64,000 nt of DNA from Acanthamoeba castellanii str. Neff (taxonomy: Eukaryota > Discosea > Longamoebia > Acanthamoebidae), in the NCBI RefSeq assembly GCF_000313135.1, contig NW_004457654.1:318210-382209 (forward strand), read 5' to 3'. This document shows positions 26,114 through 36,057 of the stretch, piece after piece (the stretch's first letter is position 1; each line of letters begins with the position of its first letter). The translations under genes were made by a program, and so were the position numbers. The notes below the pieces were generated by a model, which had not been told where the DNA came from, ran no database searches, and worked only from the letters and a program-made list of their open reading frames with translations.

Positions 26114-26236
26114 CTAGCAGCCCATGGGCCATGTACAGAATCACTTTTGATATACAACATCTAATCATTTTTTTAAATGGAATCTGAAATCCTTTTTCTT
26201 CTGATTTCTTTTGTGAGCCAATCCAAATCCAAAACG

Positions 26237-27034
26237 ATGAACAGAGTGATTGCATCGGAGGGGCTTGGTAGCGTGGCTGCCCGTGCCACCGGACCCAACT
26301 GGCAGCGATGGTACGCGACGCGACGCGCTTGTGCCAAATTAACCTCCGATGATTACAACAATCAAATTGTCCCCCCCCCACGCATTCCAGAGATGGTTCT
26401 TTAATTGACAGTTGTGTACTTCACGTTGATACAGGAACATCCCTATCGCCTTGGCGGCGCGTCCACAGCTGATTAACGGCAGCTGGCGGAAGCCGCTCAT
26501 CTCTCGGCGGCACCTTGCCAAGCTGCGAAACGAGCACCTCGAGAATGGCCGGCCCTGGGAAGAGCCGGCGGCCAACTACTCGGTCACTAAGGTGCGCAAC
26601 CCCGACAAGCCGCTGTACAAGGGGCACAAGCGCCTGCGCCCCGAGACCATTGCCAAGAGGTACACCTCCACACTTCCACGATGCTCTGCTACGCAGCTGT
26701 GGCAGTGCCGGTCGATGGAGCAACAAGGCGATTCTCACCACGTTCATTCCATTGCGCAGGCAAAAGATGATCGAGACCAAGATGAAGGAGATCCCAGCCG
26801 TGGAGAAGGCGCAGAAGAAGGTACAACTAACTGACGCGTTCGCAACCTTCACGCTTTTGGCTGATCCGCTGCCTTGTCGCACGCACGTCGGTGCAGATCA
26901 GGGACGAGTACAAGCAGAGGCCGCTCAAGGGACTCGAGTTGTTCTACGTCAAGCCGGCGAGGAAGGAGGTGGCCAAGATCAAGGCCAAGTGCAGGGGCGG
27001 CTCCGGCGGTTCCGCCCAGCCCGAAGCCGACTAA
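26237..27034 (+). CDS. Putative mitochondrial ribosomal protein (mL59/mL64 type)
   Basis: Four exons (26237-26310, 26435-26659, 26760-26820, 26897-27034) join in frame with clean GT-AG borders and give about 165 residues. Features are a short N-terminus that could be a mitochondrial presequence; WRKPLISRRHLAKLRNEHLE; a basic central region; the helix MIETKMKEIPAVEKAQKK; and the tail KPARKEVAKIKAK. The 'ISRRxxAKLR' element and the 'M..KM..IP' helix recall mL59/mL64 (CRIF1/GADD45GIP1) large-subunit proteins. This is from memory of the family, and the match is modest. It is certainly a small, highly basic protein. Its neighbour on the same strand is the SDHAF1-like gene. Confidence 0.55.
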
Positions 27035-27123
27035 TGAGCGCACGCAGCAAAGTCAACACCTCTACACAGAAGAAGAAGAAGAAGAACGACCTTTTATCGA
27101 CACTCTTCCTTCTCCTGTGCTCG

Positions 27124-28238
27124 TCAGCACTCTTCCTTCTTGTAGAGGAACACGCTGACCGAGCCCCAGTTGACCTTGACGCGAGAGAAGCGCCGCCGTA
27201 GAACGAACGGGAGGCCCCACGCGGGCGGCACCTCCTTGGTGAAGGTTACCAGCCACCCGCCCTTCTCCAGCCCGCCACCGGCCTTGCGCGCCACCCGCTC
27301 GAATAGCTCGTCCGTGAAGCAGGTGCTCGTGACGAAGATCACCTTCTTCCTCCTCCGCTCTCCCTCTTCTTCGCCTCCTTCCGCCCAGTCCTGCTCGAGT
27401 ATGTCGCCGTGGACGAAGCGTATTCGCTGCTGCTGCTGCTCCTCTCCCTTCGGCTCGAGGAGGAACACTTCCAGTTTGGCCTGCGCGATCGCGTGCAGGT
27501 CCTGCACCAGCTCGATCCCCACACTACCCACACACGAATGAGACACACGCGCGATCACGTCCAGGAGGCTCATAGGGGGAGGCGGACGCACCTCCTGTGG
27601 AAGGAGCATAGCAGGTGAGCCGCAAACACGACCCGGCCCATGCCTGAGCCCAGGTCAACGAACTCCCACTGCGTCAGGTCCTCCCCTTCGGCTTCCGCGT
27701 CAGTCTTGATCCTGCGCACGCAACAGGTCATGCCCAAGCTTGCATCGATGCAGGCGCGGGTGGCGTACGCGTGCATGACGTGGGCGAAGAGGGAGAGGTC
27801 GCACTGACCAAAGGTGAGCGACTTGGAACCGGAGTTGAAAGCCTTGTTGCTCACCTGCGCCCGAGTGCGTCAGCAACTGGAAGTGTACACGGCCATGGTT
27901 GTGCGCACCAGAGGCGTTGTGGAGGTGCTCCATAGTGCCGACCACGCAGAGTGGGCGCCTGTGAGGGCCAAACAGGATGAACGCTGCAAGGAAAAGATTG
28001 ATCACAGGAAAAGGGAAGGGGGGGCGCAACCAGCAGAAACGTCAACGACACCGTTGGAGCAGCACTCGACACATCGCATGGTGCGGGCATGCCCCGTGCC
28101 GCACTCCAATGTCAGCCCCACAACGCCAGCACATGACCCCGCACCCTTCTCCATCTTCTTTTCGGTTAAAAGGCACAAAGCTGGAAGGGCCACGAGAACA
28201 CAACAAGCGCCGTACGTTACAAGCAGCTGACGAGGCAT
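27124..28238 (-). CDS. DOT1-like class I SAM methyltransferase, possible mitochondrial presequence
   Basis: The exons join as 28238-28221, about 27988-27896, 27857-about 27590 and 27540-27124, with phases that fit. The N-terminus, MPRQLLRSSCLALTGAHSAW, is rich in Arg/Ser/Ala and lacks acids, like a mitochondrial targeting sequence. The core has a DOT1-type entry (NSGSKSLTFGQCDLSLFAHV, AYATRACID), SAM motif I FVDLGSGMGRVVFAAHLL and the acidic post-I strand VGIELVQDL. RFVHGDILEQDW follows as the motif for adenine contact, then VIFVTSTCFTDELFERVA and a final strand SVFLYKKEEC. The fold assignment is solid. Histone H3K79 methylation is doubtful, because the substrate-recognition motifs of true DOT1 are not visible. 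Confidence 0.65.
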
Positions 28239-28284
28239 GGACCTATATAGCAGGGGTGTGGTACGCTCCCCCCCCCGGTGTTAG

Positions 28285-28917
28285 ATGGGGCAGCTCCAGA
28301 AGCTCACGTGCAACCGGCATGAACAGGGGGGTGGCTTTCTGTGCCAACAGTGCGACCTCCCCCTTGGCACGCAGCGGTCGAGGTGCTCTCGGTGCGGGTC
28401 GCACAGCATTGGCACGTCGATGACGAGGCACCTTAGGCCCACCAAGCCCCAGCCACGAACCGCCCCAGACGACCGCGTGGCCCGCTACACGGCGGCGAGC
28501 TGGGGCCAGCTGCGCCTGCTGTGGGTCGGCGCCAGTGACGCGGGCTCTCCGCTGTCTAACCTGCCGCCGGAGCTGGTGGTGATGATCGCGCGCCTCGCGG
28601 CCTGGCGCCCGCCGTGCTGGGCCGACTCACGACTTCGGTGGTGCCGGGCCAAGGCCAAGACCTCCCCCGACGGCATCGTGCGCGTGCGCTTGCAGGCGCA
28701 GTTCTGGGTAGCGAGCTTCGCGGACACCGGGCTTGCGTTCGACTACAACCACGTCACCCGGCGCTTCAAGCTCTCCGAATGGCGCAAACAAGACACCGCG
28801 GGCGCGTGGAAGGACACCACGTTGGTGGGCTTCTGGTCCGAGGCCGAATTCCTGGTGAACGCCAGCTTCGACAAGCGCTGGCGACAGTGGTTTGAGAGTA
28901 TGTGCGTCGATGATTGA
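28285..28917 (+). CDS. Unrecognised 210-residue protein: zinc-ribbon-like N-terminus plus F-box-like helix
   Basis: Single-exon gene from ATG 28285 to stop 28915-28917. I do not recognise the family. The first 40 residues contain C-N-R-H, C-Q-Q-C and C-S-R-C-G-S-H arranged like a B-box or zinc ribbon (CNRHEQGGGFLCQQC, RCSRCGSH). A Pro-rich stretch follows. Around residues 92-107, LSNLPPELVVMIARLAAW fits the F-box core (LPxELxxxIxxLL). The C-terminal half is Trp/Phe-rich (SWGQLRLLW, AQFWVASFADTG, WKDTTLVGFWSEAEF), suggesting a beta-rich domain. The absence of introns is unusual here, since almost every neighbour is multi-exon. A ubiquitin-ligase adaptor role is speculative. Confidence 0.5.
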   Translation: MGQLQKLTCNRHEQGGGFLCQQCDLPLGTQRSRCSRCGSHSIGTSMTRHLRPTKPQPRTAPDDRVARYTAASWGQLRLLWVGASDAGSPLSNLPPELVVMIARLAAWRPPCWADSRLRWCRAKAKTSPDGIVRVRLQAQFWVASFADTGLAFDYNHVTRRFKLSEWRKQDTAGAWKDTTLVGFWSEAEFLVNASFDKRWRQWFESMCVDD

Positions 28918-29011
28918 GGAACGTATGTACAGTGGTGTCTGAGTGAATGAAAAGGTATTCGTCACGTCTGACCTGCGAATGTAACACCCGGTGGATGGTC
29001 TCTTGACACTA

Positions 29012-30800
29012 CTAATTCCAGGGGAGGTCGGGGTAGTAGTACTGGCCCTGGCTCTGCTGGAAACGGACGATGGCCTGTGTTGCCGCCAGCCACTCGGGCC
29101 GCAGGGCGAGGTCCTTCTCCATGCGCACGTGCTGCATGAACAGCGACTTGTCGCCGAATGCCGACCTGCAGCACGCGCATGTGGGAGGTCAAGACCGTCG
29201 TCCAGAAGACCAAGAAGAGGGAATCGAGGTGGGCTCGTACGTGTAGCAGGGGCTGCGAAGAACGAGTGAGCCGATCGGGCTGAGGGCGTCGCTGTAGGGC
29301 GTGGCTTGGGCGTGGACCTCATAAAGGACAGTGTCCGGCACCAGCGCCTGGGCGACCACCGAGAGCACTTGGGCGGTCGGGGCAGTGCCTTTCAGCTTGA
29401 GGCGGTACCCTGCCGTCGGGTGGAACACCTGATGCGATGCATACGGTCAGGTCGGTGAGAAGCTGTCAGGAGGGGATGGGTGGTGCGTCATACCAGACGA
29501 AAGGGGAAATTGGGCGACTGCACAGCTTGTCCGTTGGTAGTGAAGCTGGCGAAGTCGGACGAACCAACTTTGGGGGGGGGGAACAACGAAGATGAGTTCA
29601 AGTAGAGATACGCGGATGGCGGCGGGGAAGGCAGACGTACGCATGGAGGGGAAGGCCGAAGCGGTGGCGAACACATCTCGCACTTTGCGAACAAAGTAGG
29701 AGGCGTTGACTCCCAGCTCGGGAGGGTGGCTGGTGAGATCGTGTTCGAAGAAGTTGAAGCTGCTCTGTCCTGTGGAGACGAAGCATGGCGAATAGTGAGG
29801 AGTGAGTGATAGGGGCAGACAACACCCCGCTGCAGACATCATTCGACATACCATCCAGGGCGTAGAGACCGAAGAGGTTGGTGGCCTCCATGCCACTCCT
29901 GAGGAATTTGAGGCCAATGCCAGGCACCATGGAGGGACTGGCGGGGTCAAGGCTGGGCGGACCGCCCAGGGACAAACGAATCAGACCGCTAGGGGCCTGA
30001 GGGAGTCGAGTTGGAGCTTAACTTGTGCTGTTGTTGTGATTTCTGGGTAGGCCCGTACCCCTTGGAATAGGCCGGTGTAGTTGTGGCTCCCGTTGCTGAC
30101 CCACTCGACCATCGCCACGGCTCCCTGGGCGTGCGCCAGCTTGGTGCGCGTGTATCCAGTCTTATACGGCCAAAACTTGAGCTCATTGGGCGGCATTTGG
30201 TCCCAGTCTGGAATAAAAACAAGGGATTGGTCGCGAGTTAAATTGGACACAGTCCCACGCAACACCAGGAAATCTGGGTCGCAGAAGTTTGTTGCAACGC
30301 AGATGCAATGACTATTTTGGCGGCTATTGTGCGCGCTCAAGTGATACATGTAACCACGCCCTGAGGCAAGATAAGACCAAGATAACTGATAAGGAGGGAG
30401 GGTGCATCGGGTACCTGCGGCGAAGGTGAGGTTCATGGACTCAAAGAAGAGCTCCACTACCTCCAATGTGTTGGGCCAAGGGTTCGAATCGTGGTTGGCA
30501 GCTAAAGTAGACCACAGTTGCTTCTGTTTGTCTGTTCCCCCCCCCCGATGTGATTGCCATCAGCAAGTCGGCAGAGAGGCTCTTAGGGAGGCATCGTTAC
30601 CTGATGCGCTCTGGTGTTGATAGGTTGAGCCGTGAAAGCTTGGCGCTGAAGCCCAAGCTTGGGTGAAAGCACTTAGAGCGAGGCACACCACAATGACCTG
30701 CCAAATCTTACAGCAAGATAGGATGAGTGAACGATGTTGAGCCAAACAGTTGGAGGAGGCGTACAGTTGCTGCGTGTGAATGTCCGTGGTGGGGGTTCAT
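29012..30800 (-). CDS. Secreted protein of uncertain family (possibly heme-catalase-like fold)
   Basis: The start is best placed at ATG 30800-30798. A short intron (about 30764-30710) then joins to IWQVIVVCLALSAFTQAWAS, a good signal peptide ending before APSFHG. Other exons are NPWPNTLEVVELFFESMNLT, DWDQMPPNELKFWPYKTGY with HAQGAVAMVEWV, SGLIRLSLGGPPSLDPA, GIGLKFLRSGMEATNLFGLY, SFNFFEHDLTSHPPELG and a final exon ending PDLPWN. Potential N-glycosylation sites (NLT, NGSHNYT) are present. The order 'G..RLS.. PG.GLKFLR.G..(S/A)TN.. FNFF...L..H' resembles proteins in the heme-dependent catalase-like superfamily, but the catalytic His/Asn and heme Tyr were not identified. Secretion is well supported; the function is not. 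Confidence 0.6.
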
Positions 30801-31221
30801 GTTGTTGATGGTGAGGCGTCTTACGCAGCTGGAGCGAAGTGGTGTGGCGGTATGGATTCAATGAAGAAAAGGCAGTGAAGACTGGTGGTCAGATAGCATA
30901 GCAGGTATTCTGGCGAAAACCTTGCAACCAACCAGAATGCGCCTGCACCCAATAGGAGCGCCACCCATTCTTCTTCTTGTCCCTTGGTCCATAGGCCTCT
31001 CAAGAGCATCCCCGCGGCAAGCTGACCCAGAGCTCGGATCGCCGTGGCAGGTCTCCGGCTGTGCAACTTGCGACACAAGGACACCCACGATAAAGGAGAT
31101 AGAGCGACGAATAGGTTCTCGTACCTGTGATCTTCGGCAAAAAGAGTCCCGTACTTGTGAAAAAGATAAAGAATGGCAGACCTCTGCAATTTGTACCACA
31201 GGCGCAAGCAAAAAGGAGATA

Positions 31222-31293
31222 GCCGACCGTGGGGCTCGAACCCACGACCACAAGATTAAGAGTCTTGCGCTCTACCGACTGAGCTAGGACGGC
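31222..31293 (-). tRNA. tRNA-Lys (CTT)
   Basis: A 72-nt cloverleaf on the minus strand. D arm GCTC-AGTCGGTA-GAGC; anticodon stem CAAGA/TCTTG with loop CTCTTAA (anticodon CTT, Lys); T arm GTGGG-TTCGAGC-CCCAC. The internal A box and B box are intact. The acceptor stem GCCGTCC/GGTCGGC has a T-T mismatch at position 5:68. No intron. Confidence 0.93.
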
Positions 31294-31400
31294 TTAGTAT
31301 TAATATGCTACTCCGTTGGCCATCACACCTGAAATATAACTCCTCTCCAAATTATGCGTGGAAAACAATCCACGCCTGCATTCTTCCTGCCCCGTCGAAG

Positions 31401-34400
31401 ATGGATAAGCCTGCGGCATTTAGGGTAAAAGATGCGACAGGTTGCTTTCCCGAAACCCGATTGCTCCAGCAGTTTCATCTATGAGCCACATTTTAAATTC
31501 AAATCTCTTTAGGCAAAACGGTGGGCGAGCTGTCCGATGCATGTGCTGACATGGTGCTGGGTCGCGGTTTGTGTGGCGTCCCCTCTTCGTACGCCCCCCC
31601 CCCCGAACCACTTATAATATTGTTCTTTCTGTGTCTGACTGCGCTGCGGCAGGGACAAGCGCTGCAGCAGGAAGCAGGCCGAGCTGATGCTGGGGCGCAA
31701 CGGAAGTCTGAGCCTTGTCCCTGTACGCTCCACACTTCTCCATCGGCTCGCCATAGGCTCTGCCCCATTCCCACTCAATGAGAGTCTCCGCTCATGCAGA
31801 GAGGAGTCAACCCAGCCTATTTGAAGAGGGCCGCCGACAAAGGTACTTAGGGACCGGTTCATTCACAGACCTCCCACCTAGCTGGGTGCTCAGATTGTCG
31901 TCTTGCCAGGTGGTGAGGCCGTGATGCTGCAGAGGAACGAGAAGTACTCCCTGGAAGACGGCGACGTTTTCACCCTTGTAAGTCACCCGCACCACGCACC
32001 ACGCACCACGCACGCACACACACACACAACACACACAACACACGCACACACACACAACGCCATCCGCGAGGCCATGGCCGCGAGGCCGACGCGACCAAGC
32101 TTTGTGCTCATCCAAGGCGCTTTCGTCAGGTCGCCAACTGCTACCCGTTCACGGTGTTGCGCTGCAGCCAGGAGAGACCCACGAAGGAGGCGCCGATGAT
32201 AACTTCGCTCGTGGCAGCACCGAAGAGGGTCGAACCGGTGAAGGAGGGTGCGAAGCCGAGCATTGGCAACGGCAACAAGAAAGGCCAGCCAGCGAGCGAG
32301 CAGGCCAACCAAAAGAAGTGGAAGTGTGTCGAATGCACGTTCCTGAACGAGGCCTACACGACGTTCTGTGATATGTGCGAGGCCAGCAAGAAGGAGTCTC
32401 CACCTACCGCCGCACCCGCAGCTGCGGCACCCAAACCGACGCCTCCATCATCGCTTGGTACCACCCACTCTCTACCACGTGACCGGTTCCTCCTGGTTAC
32501 TATTCGATTCGTTGTAATGTCGGCTCTCCAGGCACAAAGCGAAAGGCGCAAGATGATGATGAGGAAGCGGAGGATGCGCCCCGCCGCTCCGCGTCGCCCG
32601 AACGCAAAAGACCAAAAATTGATTCGGAACCAGAAGGTATGCGCGTGTCCCAGTTTGGGACCTACACGTAGTGGATCGTCTGTTGTTTGTTGGTTGTGAG
32701 CTTCTGCTGAACAATTGCTTGATGCGCGCAGATGAGCGACCGGTGTGTCCCTACGGCAAGGCGTGCTACAGGAAGAACCCGGCCCACTTCAAGGAGAACT
32801 CTCATCCGTGGCTGGAGAAGAAGACGAAGTCGATGACCACGGCGAAGAAGCCCACCGCCGTAGCCGACTACAGAGACGGACCGGCGCCCGCGAAGCCAGC
32901 CACCAAGACGGAGAAACCGCCGAAGGCCTACACGAGCGACAGCGCTGGGCCTCCCAAAGAAGACATCAAGAAGAAGAAGAAAGAGGAGGCGCCGAAGCCG
33001 TTAGAGTACGAGTCCAAGAAGCCAAGCCCCAAAATCCCCAAAGGAGGTGATTGGATGGACGAGGTACCACCACCGGCGCCGAAGAAGATCGAGAAGCCGA
33101 AGCCCGCACAGCCCTCCACGCCTGCGCCGAGCCAGAGCAGCAGCAGCGGCAGCAAGCCCTCGTTCAGCGCGCCCGCTCAATCGCAGACCACCGTTTCGCC
33201 GAGCGGCAAGAAGACCCTGAAGCTCATGTACGTTGCCACCTGCACGCGGGTGGTGCGAGTCAGCGAGTCTCATCCACTTATTGCACGTAGTCCCCCAGCC
33301 AGTCCGACCAAGGTGGCTCCCGGCGCTCGCCTTGTGCTTGACTACAACAGCGACGAAGACGTACGTGCCCGATCTGCGCCTGGCTATTGTGTGGTGTGCA
33401 TTATTTCTGTAATCGTATTTACTTTATTTTATTTTATTTTATTTGAACCACCTCGCCCGTGCTTAGGAGGAGGAGGAGATAGCGCCCAAGCAAACGGGCA
33501 CCAGCTCGAGTCCGCAACTCAAGCCACCACGGCCGGCCAACGTTCCAGTCAAGAAGACACCCTCCCTCCAGGTACCACCCAGCAGTGCTCAACTGGACAC
33601 CTTGGCGCGGACCCCAAGCCTGATGGAGGTACTTTGGTCCACCATCGCGTGATCACAGAGTTTGGCCGCCCTGCTCTCCCAGGACGAAAGAGGCAGCACC
33701 AGCACCAGCACCAGCGTGACTGGCAAACCAAAGAGCGGCAACACCGCGAAACAACCGGCGACCGACACCACGCAGACGGTCAGCAAGGCCCTGGCCGGCT
33801 CCCTCGCGACCGCGAAAGGCAGGCCCTTCTCTCCACCCTCAATTTCGCGTTCCTCCCCCCATCCACTGGCGCGCATGCGGGCTGACCTCTCTCCCCCCGG
33901 CCACAGGAGCGAAAAGCCTGGCTTTCCCGTCGTTCGGCACCTCGATGTTGGACATGCAGCCCAAGCGGGCCGCTGCAGTGATCAGGAAGACGGCCAAGAA
34001 GTTCCTGCGTGCCAGGCCGGACAAGGACATTCGACTCGTGCTTGTGCTGGAGGGCAAGCAGGACCCCGTCCTGGTGTTCTTTGAGGAGGTACGTACCCTT
34101 CATTCGAATTCTCAGAAAACGTACGCTTATTCTGCAAACTGATCGGGGGTGATTGCGCAGAAGGGCATCCCTGATCCCCGGTTTACGGTGGCTACGACGC
34201 CAATAACTAAGCTGGATAACGTTTCTCTTTCCTCTGCGTGCGTCGCTCTCACCCTTCGTCGAACAGGCTAGCGAGAAGGCAAAATGCTCATTCTTGCGCG
34301 CACTTTTCTGATCGTCACTAGATTTCTGGCCACGGAGACGGATTGGCGGCTGCGAGGCGGTGGAACGGTGTCCAACCGGTAAGCAACTTTGCACCTGAGC

Positions 34401-35083
34401 TTCGGCTGTTCTGTCTCTCCAGGCTGTGTCACTCACTCGCTCACTACAATCACTCACCACTCACTCACTCACTCGCTCGCTCGCTCGCTCATTCACACTA
34501 CAACCGCGCCCTTAGCATGGTGCATGAAGTCGCGGGTCCAAGCCTCATGCAAGGTGCTCACCGCCATGAGGTGATTTTCGGTCGATCGGCATTGACTGAC
34601 GCGTCACTCTTTCATTCACTTCATCGCACAGAGACCAAGAAGCTGTATAGTACCGCCTCGGAGTGCGGTCAGGTCTATCCCGTGCCCCTGCCCGCCGATT
34701 CGCCTCTATATTCGCAGCAAGTACGCGCCACTTCCCCCTGTTAACTGTATGCCGCCTTTTGTGCTGCGCGCTGATGGGTTGGTTGTTTTCCCCTCTATCA
34801 AGGGAGTGCGTGCGGTAGTACATTGTCGGCCGCCCAACATGAACCCGGCCAAGCCCGACTGCTTGAACGACGAGAAGGTACGTGCCCTGCATACCAATCA
34901 ACCAACCCACATATCATTCATCACCCGCACCTCTCTCTCTCTCTCTTTTGTACTCTGGTTCATCGCTCATCTTCCTCTTTCATTTTTTATATGGTTGGCC
35001 GCGTGAAGGAGGGCAAGCGCCTGCTCAAGGAGACCTACAAGCGCCTCTTCCAATTTTTTGGTGCCACCCTTGACCTTTTGTAG
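31401..35083 (+). CDS. APLF-like protein: FHA, RanBP2 zinc finger, PBZ zinc finger, permuted macro domain
   Basis: Starts at ATG 31401. An FHA domain comes first, spliced from five exons (GELSDACADMVLGRG, DKRCSRKQAELMLGRNG, GVNPAYLKRAADK, GGEAVMLQRNEKYSLEDGD, VANCYPFTVL). The DKRCSRKQAEL block is typical of PNKP/APTX/APLF FHA domains. A RanBP2-type finger follows at about 32319-32390 (WKCVECTFLNEAYTTFCDMC). At about 32732-32810 is a PBZ finger (CPYGKACYRKNPAHFKENSH, C-x5-C-x6-H-x5-H), which binds poly(ADP-ribose). After a long Pro/Lys/Ser linker come LAFPSFGTSMLDM and IRLVLVLE, then FTVATTPITKL, DWRLRGGGTVSN, MVHEVAGPSLM, GQVYPVPLPADSPLY and VVHCRPPNMNPAKPDCLN. These are macro-domain blocks with the C-terminal half first. 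The stop follows LFQFFG. A role in DNA-break / ADP-ribose signalling is likely. One intron, after 33820, appears to use a GC donor. Confidence 0.85.
31990..32056. repeat. CA/GC-rich microsatellite in an intron
   Basis: ACCACGCACC units followed by ACACACA tracts within an intron of the FHA/PBZ/macro gene. It is representative of the many CA/GT tracts in introns across the window, for example 630-655, 2425-2465, 13300-13333, 16800-16845, 18488-18515, 41770-41810, 51530-51605 and 62812-62875. Confidence 0.9.
34436..34497. repeat. CTCA/CTCG tetranucleotide repeat in an intron
   Basis: A run of CTCA units passes into CTCG units (CACTCACTCACTCGCTCGCT) in the intron that precedes the MVHEVAGPSLM exon of the FHA/PBZ/macro gene. 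Confidence 0.85.
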
Positions 35084-35213
35084 ACGCACGTGCGGCCAGC
35101 CAAGGAATAGATAACTCTCTTCTGCCCAACACCCAGATGGCCCCAAGCAAGGCGGAAGGAATAGTTTACTCTTCAGCTTTGTTATTCACACGCAGGCTGG
35201 AGTTCGGCTGCTT

Positions 35214-35747
35214 CTATTTGACGGTGGCCTTGGAGCGGATCTTGTCGCGCACGTCGGCCAGTTCGAGATCGTCGACGCCGGCGGCCTCCACCCTCACAGG
35301 CATGCCCACCCACTGCTCGACCATCCGCTCGACGCCCTTGGAGAACATGGAGGCCGTCATGCGCTGCTTGATCGAGGGTCCGTGCGAGGGCGCCCACAGG
35401 ATGAAGACCAGGCGCGACCGGGTGACGTTGTCGGAGTGGGCCGTCCACGGCACCTGGGCGAGGGCCATGCGGCACTGGTCGCGGGGCAGGCTCGCCACCA
35501 GCTGGTCCCAGGTAGACGGCACCCGCTGATGATGGTCATCGGCCTTATCGTCGCCGAGCGTGGAGAGGATGTCGATGGCGAGCGTCGATTCCGAGCCCTC
35601 GACGAACTTGAGCACGCAGAAGGGCACCACGTCGTCGCCGCTGGCCGAGTTGGCGTTGAGGTCTTGGCGGCGGCTGATGGCCAGGACGGCCTGGCGCACG
35701 TCGTCGGTGACGCGCGCAGCTCCGGATCCGGACACGATCGAGGTCAT
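35214..35747 (-). CDS. ADF-H (cofilin/twinfilin-like) actin-binding protein
   Basis: Intronless gene of 177 residues from ATG 35747-35745. The single domain matches the ADF homology fold: an N-terminal helix (ARVTDDVRQAVLAI), the strand VPFCVLKFVEG, the actin-contact strand/helix RSRLVFILWAPSHGPSIKQR followed by MTASMFSKGVERMVEQW, and a final helix VDDLELADVRDKIRSK. The stretch KQRMTASMF corresponds to the long actin-binding helix of cofilin (KxKMxYAxS). It is longer than Acanthamoeba actophorin-type cofilins and lacks a clear N-terminal regulatory Ser next to Met, so a coactosin- or GMF-like paralogue is possible. Expected activity is F-actin binding or severing in the cytosol. Confidence 0.78.
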   Translation of the reverse strand: MTSIVSGSGAARVTDDVRQAVLAISRRQDLNANSASGDDVVPFCVLKFVEGSESTLAIDILSTLGDDKADDHHQRVPSTWDQLVASLPRDQCRMALAQVPWTAHSDNVTRSRLVFILWAPSHGPSIKQRMTASMFSKGVERMVEQWVGMPVRVEAAGVDDLELADVRDKIRSKATVK

Positions 35748-35985
35748 GATTGTTGTAGTTGTGGTGGTGAGCTGAGCTCGGTTGTTTGTTTGCGGCTGAG
35801 TGGATTGTTGATGTGTTTGGTACCCCCGGCCATCGCAAGCATTTAGGCACGCCATGTTCAAGGAACCCCCCCCCAAACTCGTACCAGAAGCGGCTGTTCG
35901 AAGAATGCAAGCCCGCAATTCACGGAATTTGTCCCACAAAATATTTGGAGACACACTTCCAGAGGAGTGATTTCGCACAAGCAAG

Positions 35986-36057
35986 GGCCGGTTAGCTTAG
36001 TTGGTAGAGCGTGGTGCTAATAACGCCAAGGTCGTGGGTTCGATCCCCATACTGGCC
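35986..36057 (+). tRNA. tRNA-Ile (AAT), copy 1
   Basis: A 72-nt cloverleaf. Acceptor GGCCGGT/ACTGGCC (one G-T pair), D arm GCTT-AGTTGGTA-GAGC, anticodon stem TGGTG/CGCCA with loop CTAATAA (AAT, Ile), T arm GTGGG-TTCGATC-CCCAT. A T5 run follows six bases downstream, a Pol III terminator. Identical to the copy at 40267. Confidence 0.95.

Noticed and set aside
30821..31207. Hydrophobic 128-residue open frame on the minus strand between tRNA-Lys and the secreted-protein gene
   Set aside because: It begins with TTG rather than ATG and abuts the next gene by 20 bases. Its hydrophobicity could be chance; no homology was recognised.
33821..34084. Alternative unspliced reading of the FHA/PBZ/macro gene after SLATAK
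   Set aside because: It stays open but loses the macro-domain frame (LAFPSFGTS), which is strongly conserved in type.
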